NCBI GenBank assembly: GCA_009704225.1
Contig: WLEN01000001.1
Location: 1-21,910, forward strand
Direction of reading: 5' to 3'
Length of the DNA stretch: 21,910 bases
Origin: Actinomycetota bacterium
GTDB lineage: Bacteria; Actinomycetota; Actinomycetes; Actinomycetales; Microbacteriaceae
This document shows positions 6,683 to 13,483 of the stretch, piece after piece. How positions within the stretch are numbered: position 1 is the first letter of the stretch; each line of letters opens with the position of its first letter. A model generated the notes under the pieces. It saw only the letters and a list, made by a program, of their open reading frames with translations, was not told the origin of the DNA and made no database searches. The position numbers and the translations under genes are program-made.

Positions 6683-7885
6683 GTGACTGAACCGAAAACA
6701 CGAGTGTCCAAGCGCATCGGCGCAATCGCCGAAAGCGCGACCCTAAAGGTTGATGCGAAAGCCAAGGCCCTCAAGGCTGAAGGCCGCCCCATCATTTCGT
6801 ATGGTGCGGGAGAGCCCGACTTTGTTACACCCGAGCACATCGTTGAGGCCGCGGTTGCCGCGGTCATCGACCCCAAGAACCACCGGTACACACCGGCTGC
6901 GGGCCTACCTGAATTGCGGGAAGCAATCGCACAGAAAACGCGCCGTGATTCGGGTATCGCCGTCTCTGCGTCCCAGGTCATCGTCACGAACGGTGGCAAA
7001 CAGGCGGTCTATCAAGCGTTCCAGGCGCTCCTCGACGAGGGCGACGAGGTCATTGTGCCTACTCCGTTTTGGACAACGTATCCGGAAGTAATTGCGCTTG
7101 CGGGTGGAGTTGCGGTCGACGTGTTCGCGGGTGCTGACAACGGCTATCTCGTGACTGTCGAACAACTCGAAGCGGCACGCACCCCGAAAACCAAGGTATT
7201 GCTTTTCGTGTCGCCCTCGAATCCAACTGGTGCGACCTACAACGCGGACCAAACTCGGGCAATCGGACAGTGGGCTCTCGAACACGGATTGTGGGTCATC
7301 TCAGACGAGATCTATCAGAACCTCACCTACGACGGTGATCACGCGATGTCGATCCTCGAGGCTGTCCCCGAGCTGGCGAACCAGACGATTCTCGTGAACG
7401 GTGTCGCGAAGACCTACGCGATGACCGGGTGGCGTCTTGGCTGGATGGTGTCCCCCGCCGATGTCACGGTTGCCGCATCCAACCTGCAGTCGCACCTCTC
7501 GAGCAACGTGTCCAACATCTCTCAGCGTGCGGCGATCGCGGCACTGAACGGCGACCAGTCCGTGGTCGACGACATGAAGAAGGCATTCGCTCGACGACGG
7601 GCGGTCATGGTGACCGAACTGTCCAAGATCGAAGGATTCGTCGTCCCCGAGCCGGGAGGCGCGTTCTATGTTTACGCCGACGTCACGGCCTTGCTCGGAC
7701 GCGAATGGGGCGGTCAACGCATCGACTCAACACTGCAACTCGCTGACTACATTCTCGACACCGCCGAGGTCGCGGTCGTTCCTGGTGAGGCATTCGGCCC
7801 TAGCGGCTATTTGCGTTTCGCCTATGCCCTCGGCGACGACGAACTGCTCGAAGGAATCCAGCGCTTGCAGAAACTGTTCGCCTAG
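6683..7885 (+). CDS. PLP-dependent class I aminotransferase (aspartate aminotransferase-like)
   Basis: 400 residues, fold type I. It transfers amino groups between an amino acid (probably aspartate) and 2-oxoglutarate using pyridoxal phosphate. K243 in [16 protein letters not shown] is the Schiff-base lysine. Other family marks are GAGEPDF near residue 41, the [10 protein letters not shown] motif (N180), [10 protein letters not shown] (D208, Y211) and the substrate-carboxylate Arg in YLRFAYA near the end. It matches the AspC/AspB Ig subgroup in length and motifs, but related enzymes (tyrosine or prephenate aminotransferases) are hard to exclude. The start is GTG at 6683, predicted leaderless. 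Its TAG stop shares a CTAG with the convergent murB stop. It is divergent from the tRNA-Trp/secE operon. Confidence 0.93.
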   Translation: MTEPKTRVSKRIGAIAESATLKVDAKAKALKAEGRPIISYGAGEPDFVTPEHIVEAAVAAVIDPKNHRYTPAAGLPELREAIAQKTRRDSGIAVSASQVIVTNGGKQAVYQAFQALLDEGDEVIVPTPFWTTYPEVIALAGGVAVDVFAGADNGYLVTVEQLEAARTPKTKVLLFVSPSNPTGATYNADQTRAIGQWALEHGLWVISDEIYQNLTYDGDHAMSILEAVPELANQTILVNGVAKTYAMTGWRLGWMVSPADVTVAASNLQSHLSSNVSNISQRAAIAALNGDQSVVDDMKKAFARRRAVMVTELSKIEGFVVPEPGGAFYVYADVTALLGREWGGQRIDSTLQLADYILDTAEVAVVPGEAFGPSGYLRFAYALGDDELLEGIQRLQKLFA

Positions 7886-8973
7886 TCGAAACCAATCATC
7901 GTCGGTTCGGGTTCGAGCATTATGCCGAACGTGTCGTGAACACGAATCGTGATGTAGCGCGCCAATTCAAGCACCTGGTTGGTCGTGGCCTCGCCGCGGT
8001 TGATGATGGCCAAGGTGTGTTTGCTCGACAGTGCCGCGTCGCTGCCAGCGAGCGCGAAACCCTTGCCAATACCCGCTCGCTCGATGAGCCACGCGGCGCT
8101 GAGCTTGACGCCGTGCGACTCGGTGTCGTAGTCAACAAATTCGGGTTCGATTCCCAGCGGAACAACACGTGGCGCGCGCTCTTCGCGAAGCGGGAAGCGC
8201 GGAGCGTCGGCCGGCAACAAACGGGACAACTCCTCGGACACGACAGGATTCGTAAAGAACGATCCAACGCTGACCGAATCGGGGTCATCGCTGATTACCA
8301 TTCCCTTACTCGAACGCAGTTCGAGGACCGCTCGTCGGATTTCGGCGAGCGCCACGGTTGAGCCCAGGTCGACTCCGAGTGCGTTAGCGAGCTGCTCGAA
8401 CTTGATTGGGGTCGATGTTTCCGACGGCGTCAGGGCGAACGTCACCGACGCCACGAGACCGTCGAGGCCATCTTTCAGTGACGATTGTCGGTATCCGAAA
8501 TTCAGGGCATCGGGTCGAAGTGTGACGACGTCGCCTCGTCCCGCCGGAACGAATTGGAGTGAGTCAAAGGTGTCGGCGAGTTCAGCGCCATATGCTCCAA
8601 TGTTCTGAATCGGTGCTGCGCCGACGGTTCCGGGGATTCCGCTCAGCGCTTCCAGCCCGGCCAGCCCGTTGGCCACGGTCCATTCCACCAATTCGTCCCA
8701 CGGCTCACCGGCCTGAGCGGTGACTAGAACCCGTTCCCCGTCCGTTTCACGGTCGATGCCCCGAGTCGATATGCGAATCACTGTTCCGTCGAACGGTTCG
8801 TCCGACACCACGATGTTTGATCCGCCGCCGAGAAGGAACCACGGAACGCGTCCCGAACTAACGTCGCGAAACGTTTCGATGAGATCGGCGCGCGTTGTCG
8901 GCTCGCGGAAATCAGGGATCGCTCCCCCGACCCGCAGTGTGGTGAGGTCGCGGAAATCTGCCGTGTTAGTCAA
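7882..8973 (-). CDS. murB: UDP-N-acetylmuramate dehydrogenase (MurB)
   Basis: 363 residues. This flavoenzyme reduces UDP-GlcNAc-enolpyruvate to UDP-MurNAc with NADPH in the cytoplasm, the second committed step of peptidoglycan synthesis. The FAD-binding region has TTLRVGG (11-17), LLGGGSN (48-53) and [24 protein letters not shown] (106-129). FGYRQSSLK (159-167) carries the conserved Tyr/Arg. SVGSFFTNP holds the catalytic Ser238, and LEPEP near 353-357 the C-terminal Glu. It is a type I MurB, since both the Tyr loop and the C-terminal region are present. The start is TTG at 8971-8973, overlapping the HadB-like stop by 8 nt with AGGT 5 nt before it, so translation is probably coupled. Confidence 0.97.
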   Translation of the reverse strand: MTNTADFRDLTTLRVGGAIPDFREPTTRADLIETFRDVSSGRVPWFLLGGGSNIVVSDEPFDGTVIRISTRGIDRETDGERVLVTAQAGEPWDELVEWTVANGLAGLEALSGIPGTVGAAPIQNIGAYGAELADTFDSLQFVPAGRGDVVTLRPDALNFGYRQSSLKDGLDGLVASVTFALTPSETSTPIKFEQLANALGVDLGSTVALAEIRRAVLELRSSKGMVISDDPDSVSVGSFFTNPVVSEELSRLLPADAPRFPLREERAPRVVPLGIEPEFVDYDTESHGVKLSAAWLIERAGIGKGFALAGSDAALSSKHTLAIINRGEATTNQVLELARYITIRVHDTFGIMLEPEPTMIGFD

Positions 8974-9373
8974 AAACGACCTGAACCTGGGCTTTTCCGA
9001 GAACGGTTTCGCCCCCGAAGGTCACCGTGAGGTCGAATCGGACGGCGTCGTCCATGACCGACCCGACTTTCGTTTCGACGGTGACATCTGCGCCCTTCGT
9101 CGCATCGACGAGCACGGGCCGGGTGAATCGAACGCCGTAGTCGATGACGCGACCCTTGGTTTCGAGAAACTCGAGCACGGGTTGGATAGCGAGCCCCATC
9201 GTCAACATCCCGTGGGCAAGAACGCCCGGCAGGCCGACGGACTGGGCGATGTCGTCGCGGTAGTGGATGGGGTTGAAGTCGCCGCTCGCTCCCGCGTAGC
9301 GAACGAGCGCTCCGCGGTCGAGGTGGATGGTGTTTGTGGTGACCACGTCACCGACAGTGAGTCCCGATGTCAT
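8966..9373 (-). CDS. MaoC-family dehydratase (HadB-like)
   Basis: 135 residues with a hot-dog fold. The hydratase-2 motif is complete: YAGASGDFNPIHYRDDIAQ followed by GLPGVLAHGM, with the catalytic Asp and His in D-F-N-P-I-H. In mycobacteria HadB is the catalytic partner of HadA or HadC and dehydrates 3-hydroxyacyl-ACP in fatty acid elongation. Here it would pair with the non-catalytic protein encoded 2 nt upstream. It overlaps murB by 8 nt. Since most organisms of this group make no mycolic acids, the physiological substrate (ordinary fatty acid or acyl-CoA) is open. Confidence 0.9.
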   Translation of the reverse strand: MTSGLTVGDVVTTNTIHLDRGALVRYAGASGDFNPIHYRDDIAQSVGLPGVLAHGMLTMGLAIQPVLEFLETKGRVIDYGVRFTRPVLVDATKGADVTVETKVGSVMDDAVRFDLTVTFGGETVLGKAQVQVVFD

Positions 9374-9375
9374 GG

Positions 9376-9822
9376 CTATTCATCCCCTCGGACGACGAGC
9401 GTGGAAATCGCGGTGACGACGTGATCGCCGTTCGCATCGGTCATCACGCTTTCGGAGGTAACCATCGAGTGCCCTCCGAGGGTCTTGACGCTCGTGACCG
9501 ACAGGGTCGCGGTGAGTTCGTCACCGGCTACCACGGGTCGTGAATACGTAAATCGCTGGTCGCCGTGGACGACTCGCGAGAAATCGATGTTGGCGTCAGG
9601 TTCGGCAAGCAACTGAGCGAGCGTGAGCTCTTGAACAACGACGGGAAAAGTCGGAGGTGCAATGACGTCAGCGTGGCCGGCAGCGCGCGCTGCGTTGGCG
9701 TCTAGATAGATCGGGTTTGTCGCAAACACTGCACGAGCAAACTCGCGCACTTTCTCTCGTCCCACAAGATATGGGCCGACGGGCGGAAACTCACGTCCCA
9801 CAAGTTCAGCATTGACCGACAT
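9376..9822 (-). CDS. MaoC N-terminal-like dehydratase subunit (HadA-like)
   Basis: 148 residues. The start AELVGREFPPVGPYLVGREKVREFARAV resembles the N-terminal half of mycobacterial HadA. In place of the hydratase motif it reads ATNPIYLDANAARAAGHADVIAPPTFPVV, so the Asp and His of the active site are not present (the His position is Tyr). It should therefore be the substrate-binding partner of the HadB-like protein, forming a heterodimeric double hot-dog. The ATG at 9820-9822 lies 6 nt after a TAGACT box, so the mRNA is predicted to be leaderless. First gene of the HadA-like–HadB-like–murB unit. Confidence 0.87.
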   Translation of the reverse strand: MSVNAELVGREFPPVGPYLVGREKVREFARAVFATNPIYLDANAARAAGHADVIAPPTFPVVVQELTLAQLLAEPDANIDFSRVVHGDQRFTYSRPVVAGDELTATLSVTSVKTLGGHSMVTSESVMTDANGDHVVTAISTLVVRGDE

Positions 9823-9828
9823 AGCCCC

Positions 9829-9834
9829 AGTCTA
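9829..9834 (-). promoter_or_regulatory. -10 box for leaderless HadA-like mRNA
   Basis: TAGACT on the - strand is separated by 6 nt from the ATG, which places the transcription start on the A of the start codon. There is no ribosome-binding site. The box also lies just before the end of the upstream SRAP gene. Confidence 0.55.
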
Positions 9835-9846
9835 CAAACGCCTGAG

Positions 9847-10518
9847 CTAGACGGGGTCGAGCAAGTGCGGTCCGTTCCCGGTCAGTGGCGCGACTTCGCG
9901 AACCACGAGGTCCTCGGCCACAGGTCGAGACCGAGACACCGCGTCATCGACGAACGATTGATCCGCCGTCGTCGCGCGATTGAGCCACCAGTCCCAGTCT
10001 TTCGAAGCGAGAACCACGGGAGTTCGGTCATGAAGCCACGCAATCGGCTCGGGAGCCGGCATTGTCAGAATCGTTGCGGTGAGCAACCAGTCGCTCCCAG
10101 GCTCTGCTCGCCACCACGAATACAACGCCGCAAACGCGAGTTCGCCTGCCGGCGAGGTGACGGAATGTGGAGTCTTGACCTTTCCCTCGGTCAACCACTC
10201 ATAGTAGGCATCGGCGGGAAGAATTGCGCGTTGATGGCCAACAGAACCGCGGAACGTTGGCTTTTCGGTCACGGTTTCGCTGCGGGCGTTGAAGGTCGGA
10301 TATTTCAACGTGAGACTGTCCGCGAACGGCGGCACGAGCGACCATCGGGCTGTTGTCAGCAATCGCGCGCGGTCGTCTCGCTTCTCGACCACGATTGGCA
10401 CATTCGTCGTCGGGGCGATATTCCACGACGGGCGCAGTTCGACGTCGGCAATTTCGTCGGCGTGGAAATAGCGGCCGAGTTCTTCACCGCTCAGTGTCGA
10501 CGCGTATCGGCCGCACAT
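9847..10518 (-). CDS. SRAP-domain DNA-protein crosslinking protein (HMCES/YedK-like)
   Basis: 223 residues. SRAP proteins cross-link through Cys2 to abasic sites in single-stranded DNA and shield them during replication. After removal of Met1, Cys2 of MCGRYA becomes the catalytic N-terminal nucleophile. Other conserved residues are N33 in SWNIAPT, the FNARSET motif (77-82), E107 in YYEW and H163 in LHDRTPVVL. All expected active-site residues are present. The ATG follows the TGA of the Dabb-domain gene directly. It is the last member of the bS22–glutaredoxin–Dabb–SRAP array. Function is secure by family; the link to its neighbours is inferred. Confidence 0.95.
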   Translation of the reverse strand: MCGRYASTLSGEELGRYFHADEIADVELRPSWNIAPTTNVPIVVEKRDDRARLLTTARWSLVPPFADSLTLKYPTFNARSETVTEKPTFRGSVGHQRAILPADAYYEWLTEGKVKTPHSVTSPAGELAFAALYSWWRAEPGSDWLLTATILTMPAPEPIAWLHDRTPVVLASKDWDWWLNRATTADQSFVDDAVSRSRPVAEDLVVREVAPLTGNGPHLLDPV

Positions 10519-10818
10519 TCAAACCTCGCTATCCACCGCTCCACGCTCGGCGACCAAAGAACCCCACCACGTCGCAACCGCCACGTGTTCCGGGTGCGAT
10601 TGGTAGATCGCGAGCGCTTCGCGCGATTCGTGGAGGGAAATGAGGGCGACGTCGAAGTTGGAATCGATTTCGCGCACATCTGACGTCACCGCCATACTGA
10701 CGAGTCCCGGGACAACGCCCACGAGAGCCCTCAGTTCGGTGCCGAAACGAGCAATTGCGGTGAAACGTTCCGCATCAGTCAGGTCAACAAGTTTCCACAT
10801 CACAGCGTGCTGAATCAC
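10519..10818 (-). CDS. Dabb (stress-responsive alpha/beta barrel) domain protein
   Basis: 99 residues. It begins MIQHAVMWKLVD and continues with a helix (AIARFGTELRALVG), VPGLVSMAVTSDV and FDVALISLHESREALAIYQSHPEHVAV. That is the ferredoxin-like Dabb pattern: strand HxVxxK/RL, helix, strand, then H-P-x-H before the last helix. Known members form dimers; their reactions vary and are often unknown. The start is GTG at 10816-10818, overlapping the glutaredoxin-like stop as GTGA, and its own TGA touches the SRAP ATG, so all three genes are translationally linked. Confidence 0.87.
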   Translation of the reverse strand: MIQHAVMWKLVDLTDAERFTAIARFGTELRALVGVVPGLVSMAVTSDVREIDSNFDVALISLHESREALAIYQSHPEHVAVATWWGSLVAERGAVDSEV

Positions 10819-11069
10819 AACAGTTCCTTTTCAATCGCCGCCCGAAAATCATTCGCATCCACACGCCACGTTGCGTGCCGGCGCCCGTTGACCACAACGA
10901 CGGGGATTTCGTTCTTCAAGGTTTCAAACATCTCGGCATCATCCAATATGTTGTGCTCGACGAATTCCGTTTCCGGAAATTCATCGAGCACAGAATTCAT
11001 GATTGATCGAGCATCGTCACACAGATGGCAACCTGGCTTCCCCATCATTTCGACAGTGACGCGGGCCAT
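10815..11069 (-). CDS. Glutaredoxin-like thiol protein (DUF836 type)
   Basis: 84 residues with a minimal thioredoxin fold. MARVTVEMMGKPGCHLCDDA has the redox pair Cys14-x-x-Cys17 at the start of helix 1. IPVVVVNGRRHATWRVD supplies the cis-proline strand and the following glycine. This short family is widespread in Actinomycetota and is predicted to be a disulphide reductase, but its partners are unknown. It overlaps the Dabb gene by 4 nt and lies 15 nt after the bS22 stop. Confidence 0.88.
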   Translation of the reverse strand: MARVTVEMMGKPGCHLCDDARSIMNSVLDEFPETEFVEHNILDDAEMFETLKNEIPVVVVNGRRHATWRVDANDFRAAIEKELL

Positions 11070-11084
11070 CGGTATCGCGGACGA

Positions 11085-11183
11085 CTACTTCTTGTTGCGA
11101 CGCTGGTGGCGAGTCTTGCGAAGCAACTTGCGGTGCTTCTTTTTCGCCATACGCTTGCGGCGCTTCTTAATAACGGAACCCAT
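11085..11183 (-). CDS. bS22-type small ribosomal protein (AURKAIP1/COX24 domain)
   Basis: A 32-residue, very basic protein, [20 protein letters not shown] followed by a similar Arg/Lys-rich tail ending in RRNKK. The pattern ([18 protein letters not shown]) matches the AURKAIP1/COX24 family. In mycobacteria this protein was found on the 30S subunit and named bS22. It is only 99 nt long including the stop. The ATG at 11181-11183 has AAAGG 6 nt upstream. It is first in the array bS22–glutaredoxin-like–Dabb–SRAP. Ribosome association here is inferred from the family. Confidence 0.92.
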   Translation of the reverse strand: MGSVIKKRRKRMAKKKHRKLLRKTRHQRRNKK

Positions 11184-11201
11184 AGAACACCTTTACCTGG
11201 T

Positions 11202-11217
11202 CCGACCGGTTGGTCGG
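11202..11217 (-). promoter_or_regulatory. Inverted repeat in the bS22 leader (operator or RNA hairpin)
   Basis: Perfect CCGACC-N4-GGTCGG repeat lying between the predicted -10 box and the ribosome-binding site. As DNA it resembles operators of TetR-type repressors in this phylum; as RNA it is a 6-bp hairpin about 13 nt from the predicted 5' end. The sequence alone does not decide. Confidence 0.5.
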
Positions 11218-11236
11218 CAAATGGACAATAACGTCG

Positions 11237-11242
11237 AGTCTA
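11237..11242 (-). promoter_or_regulatory. Candidate -10 box of the bS22 operon
   Basis: TAGACT on the - strand, the same hexamer as in front of the HadA-like gene, about 53 nt before the bS22 ATG. Start would be near 11230. No convincing -35 is visible. Unlike the leaderless genes nearby, this one has a leader with a ribosome-binding site. Confidence 0.45.
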
Positions 11243-11301
11243 GCGCGACTTGAGTGATCGAGTGTGCGCGGGCTTGACGAATGGTGCGCCGGCGGGAACC
11301 G

Positions 11302-11333
11302 AAAAACAGGGCATCCCCTGCGGGATACCCTGT
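11302..11333 (-). terminator. Terminator of the small anchored-protein gene
   Basis: On the - strand ACAGGG pairs with CCCTGT and ATCCC with GGGAT across one mismatch, closing a short loop. Five U follow (complement of the A run at 11302-11306). It lies 32 nt after the stop of the gene upstream and insulates it from the bS22 operon. Confidence 0.8.
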
Positions 11334-11365
11334 CTCTCCACCACAGAAAGGAGAATTGAGCAAAC

Positions 11366-11656
11366 TTACGGAGTGGTCATCGGTGCGGGAGTCATCGTGC
11401 CGTCGTTGTGTTCACCATCACCATCACCGTCACCCATACCGTGTCCGCCCTGGGGACCGAAGTGGCCGGGGCCAGACGGTTGTCCGGCGGTGAAATCGCC
11501 ACCGCCACGCGGGCCGTCGGTGACGTGCCCGAGCGCGGCACCAGCCGCGAAGGTCGCTCCGAACGCAAGCACTCCGCCAGCGATCCAGCCAGCGGTGACC
11601 AGCTTCTTTCGATTCATGGTGGCCGTCTGTTCGACGGTGTCATCTTTCTTAGCCAT
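11366..11656 (-). CDS. Small membrane-anchored protein with a Gly/His/Asp-rich tail
   Basis: 96 residues, not recognised as a named family. A short charged N-terminus (MAKKDDTVEQTATMNRKK) precedes one hydrophobic helix at about 20-43 (VTAGWIAGGVLAFGATFAAG). After it comes a low-complexity tail rich in Gly, Pro, His, Asp and Met (GPGHFGPQGGHGMGDGDGDG, about 62-81). The Lys/Arg-rich start suggests that the tail lies outside the cell. Such His/Asp-rich tails can bind metal ions, but that is only a possibility. The ATG at 11654-11656 is preferred over the one 9 nt upstream because AAAGGA ends 8 nt before it and abuts the earlier ATG. It is followed by its own terminator. Confidence 0.78.
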   Translation of the reverse strand: MAKKDDTVEQTATMNRKKLVTAGWIAGGVLAFGATFAAGAALGHVTDGPRGGGDFTAGQPSGPGHFGPQGGHGMGDGDGDGEHNDGTMTPAPMTTP

Positions 11657-11750
11657 GTGAGACATCCTTTCGGGTCGTGTGTTTCACGTGACTACTGTCT
11701 CTCGCGGGTCTTGACGTTCCCTATGCACTTCTTGTGCTTCGTCTGTGAAT

Positions 11751-12560
11751 CTAACGACCGAGTTCGCGGGCCATTTGCTCGGCGCGGTCAAGAGCGGCTT
11801 CGGCCGCAGCCCGATAAATCTCTGCGAAGTGAGCGTCGTCGAGCACGGCGATTGCGCGCTCGGTTGTTCCATTCGGGCTGGTCACGCGGCGGCGCAGTTC
11901 GGCTGGCCCGACGTCCGAGACCTCCAACAAGGCCGTTGCTCCCGCGAACGTCTTCTCCACGAGGTGGCGCGCATCGGCCTCATCAAATCCAAGTTCACGG
12001 GCAGCAGTCGTCCACTGCTCCATCGCGTGGAAGACATAAGCGGGGCCAGAACCCGAGATTGTGCTCAGTGCATTGATTCGGTCTTCGGGAAGTTCGAGAA
12101 CCCACCCAACAAGTTCGAAGACGGCGCGGGAGCGAGCCATGTGTTCAACGGTGGCGCGCGATCCAGCGGCAATTCCCGTCACTCCTTTGCCCACGAGTGC
12201 GGGGGTGTTGGGCATCGTGCGAACGACAGGATTCGGCACGACCGACTCCATCGTCGCGGTCGTGATTCCCCCCGCAACCGACACAATCAGCGCGTTGGGG
12301 TCGAGGGCATCGGCGATGTCCTCGAGAACTGAAACGACAGCGGCCGGCTTTACCCCGACAATCACTAGAGACGCGCCCTCGACCGCCCAACGATTCGCTC
12401 CCGGGTCGGATTCGATCGAGCGACATTCAATGCCCGCTCGATTTGTTGTCGAGGCTCGGGTGGTTGCTCGAACCGTTGCTGAACTGTCGGCGGCGCGGAG
12501 GCCGTCGAGGATCGCCCCACCCATCGACCCCGTTCCGAGGAATGCAAAGGTTTCCGACAT
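11751..12560 (-). CDS. proC: Pyrroline-5-carboxylate reductase (ProC)
   Basis: 269 residues, normal length. It catalyses the last step of proline synthesis, reducing P5C with NAD(P)H in the cytoplasm. The Rossmann glycine motif FLGTGSMGGAI is at residues 6-16. NTPALVGKGVTGIA marks the end of the cofactor domain. The C-terminal dimer domain has GSGPAYVFHAMEQWT (around 170-184) and the signature DVGPAELRRRVTSPNGTTERAI. The ATG at 12558-12560 has no ribosome-binding site and lies 11 nt after a CATAAT box, so the leader would be about 5 nt at most. It is divergent from the small membrane protein gene. Confidence 0.97.
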   Translation of the reverse strand: MSETFAFLGTGSMGGAILDGLRAADSSATVRATTRASTTNRAGIECRSIESDPGANRWAVEGASLVIVGVKPAAVVSVLEDIADALDPNALIVSVAGGITTATMESVVPNPVVRTMPNTPALVGKGVTGIAAGSRATVEHMARSRAVFELVGWVLELPEDRINALSTISGSGPAYVFHAMEQWTTAARELGFDEADARHLVEKTFAGATALLEVSDVGPAELRRRVTSPNGTTERAIAVLDDAHFAEIYRAAAEAALDRAEQMARELGR

Positions 12561-12570
12561 GGTGCCAGCG

Positions 12571-12577
12571 TATTATG
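12571..12577. promoter_or_regulatory. Shared two-way -10 element between proC and the membrane protein gene
   Basis: The heptamer TATTATG reads TATTAT on the + strand and CATAAT on the - strand, offset by one base, so both strands have a good -10 box. Rightward transcription would start near 12583, leaving about 33 nt before the membrane-protein GTG. Leftward transcription would start near 12565, about 5 nt before the proC ATG. Confidence 0.5.
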
Positions 12578-12582
12578 ACAAT

Positions 12583-12599
12583 AGGCGCATCAGGCGCCT
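12583..12599 (+). other. Inverted repeat at the 5' end of the membrane-protein mRNA
   Basis: Perfect AGGCGC-N5-GCGCCT repeat beginning at the predicted rightward transcription start and ending 4 nt before the ribosome-binding site AAAGGA. It could be a 5'-terminal RNA hairpin, or an operator that covers both divergent promoters. Confidence 0.45.
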
Positions 12600-12615
12600 T
12601 ATGAAAGGAATCACA

Positions 12616-12999
12616 GTGACCAGCGTTCTCCCCCTCATTACCGAATCCTTCGTCCTAGTTCACCTGACGGGAATGGCCATTCTGGTCGGAGCGTTCATCC
12701 TCCACATGCGCTCGAAAGAAAACTTCCCCTTTCGCATCATGGTGTGGGGTGCCTCAATTCAGTTGGTTACCGGCACACTCCTCGTCGGACTCGCGTACAT
12801 GGGCGACGAAGCTCCGGACAACCTTAAGATCACCATCAAGACTGTGTTGGCAACCGGTGCGTTGATTGCCGCAATTCTTGGCGCAAAACGTCAGTCGCGC
12901 GGCGAAAAGAAACTCCAGCCGTTCTTCCACACAGCGGGTGGCTTCGCGGTCATCAACCTCATCATCGCCGTTCTCTGGAACGCCGAACTGTACGTCTAG
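12616..12999 (+). CDS. Small four-helix integral membrane protein, function unknown
   Basis: 127 residues with hydrophobic helices at about 10-30, 40-61, 73-90 and 104-121, and short loops containing charged residues (HMRSKENFPFR, KRQSRGEKKLQPFFH). It resembles conserved short membrane proteins of Actinomycetota without an assigned role; I do not recognise a catalytic motif. The start is GTG at 12616 (MTSVLPLIT), preceded 6 nt earlier by AAAGGA. An ATG at 12601 would place that site inside the coding region and is less likely. Its TAG shares a CTAG with the convergent tadA stop. Confidence 0.82.
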   Translation: MTSVLPLITESFVLVHLTGMAILVGAFILHMRSKENFPFRIMVWGASIQLVTGTLLVGLAYMGDEAPDNLKITIKTVLATGALIAAILGAKRQSRGEKKLQPFFHTAGGFAVINLIIAVLWNAELYV

Positions 13000-13454
13000 T
13001 CGCGAAGGCGACCAAAGAACTCCGTCAACAGCGCTGAACACTCGTCGGCTCGAACACCGCCGACCACCTCGTGGACTCTCGCTGGAAGCGTTCGAGTCCG
13101 TAGCACGTCTGTAACGCTGCCCGCCGCTCCGGCTTTATCGTCCCACGCGCCAAAGACAACTTTCGAGATCCGGGAATTGAGGATTGCGCCGGCGCACATG
13201 ACACAGGGTTCGAGTGTGACTACAAGAGTGTGATCGCTCAAGTTCCAGTTTCCCGTTGACGCTGCCGCATCGCGCAACGCGACGACCTCGGCGTGTGCGG
13301 TCGGATCCCCCGTCAATTCGCGCTCGTTTCGACCGCGACCGACAATCGCGCCATCCGGAGAAAGGACAACGGCTCCAACGGGAACGTCATTCGATTCCAG
13401 CGCTAATCGCGCGAGTCGGAGTGCCTCGTTCATCGCGCCGAAAGCCTCGGTCAT
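12996..13454 (-). CDS. tadA: tRNA-specific adenosine deaminase (TadA)
   Basis: 152 residues. TadA converts adenosine 34 to inosine in tRNA-Arg(ACG), so that one tRNA reads three Arg codons. The zinc site is complete: H54 and E56 in [10 protein letters not shown]84 and C87 in [28 protein letters not shown] is the typical downstream stretch. The ATG at 13452-13454 is favoured because GGAGG lies about 7 nt upstream; an ATG 12 nt earlier is possible if the mRNA is leaderless. It is divergent from upp. Confidence 0.95.
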   Translation of the reverse strand: MTEAFGAMNEALRLARLALESNDVPVGAVVLSPDGAIVGRGRNERELTGDPTAHAEVVALRDAAASTGNWNLSDHTLVVTLEPCVMCAGAILNSRISKVVFGAWDDKAGAAGSVTDVLRTRTLPARVHEVVGGVRADECSALLTEFFGRLRD

Positions 13455-13470
13455 CTGCCCCTCCATTCGA

Positions 13471-13477
13471 TAGATTG
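13471..13477. promoter_or_regulatory. Shared -10 region of upp and tadA
   Basis: TAGATT on the + strand lies 7 nt before the upp ATG, giving a leaderless upp mRNA. On the - strand the overlapping hexamer CAATCT keeps the key A2 and T6 of a -10 box. It would start tadA near 13466, leaving a leader of about 12 nt that contains the GGAGG site. The leftward box is weak. Confidence 0.45.
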
Positions 13478-13483
13478 AAGCCT

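Noticed and set aside
11684..11696. CACGTG palindrome upstream of the small anchored-protein gene
   Set aside because: Six bases only, with no clear promoter placement; likely chance.
12061..12615. Long + strand open frame antisense to proC ahead of the membrane protein
   Set aside because: Its residues show no membrane or family character and it crosses the divergent promoter; the real start is 12616.
13256..13483. Upstream extension of the upp frame
   Set aside because: Antisense to tadA, Arg/Ser/Pro-rich shadow composition, and the Upp N-terminus begins at 13484.
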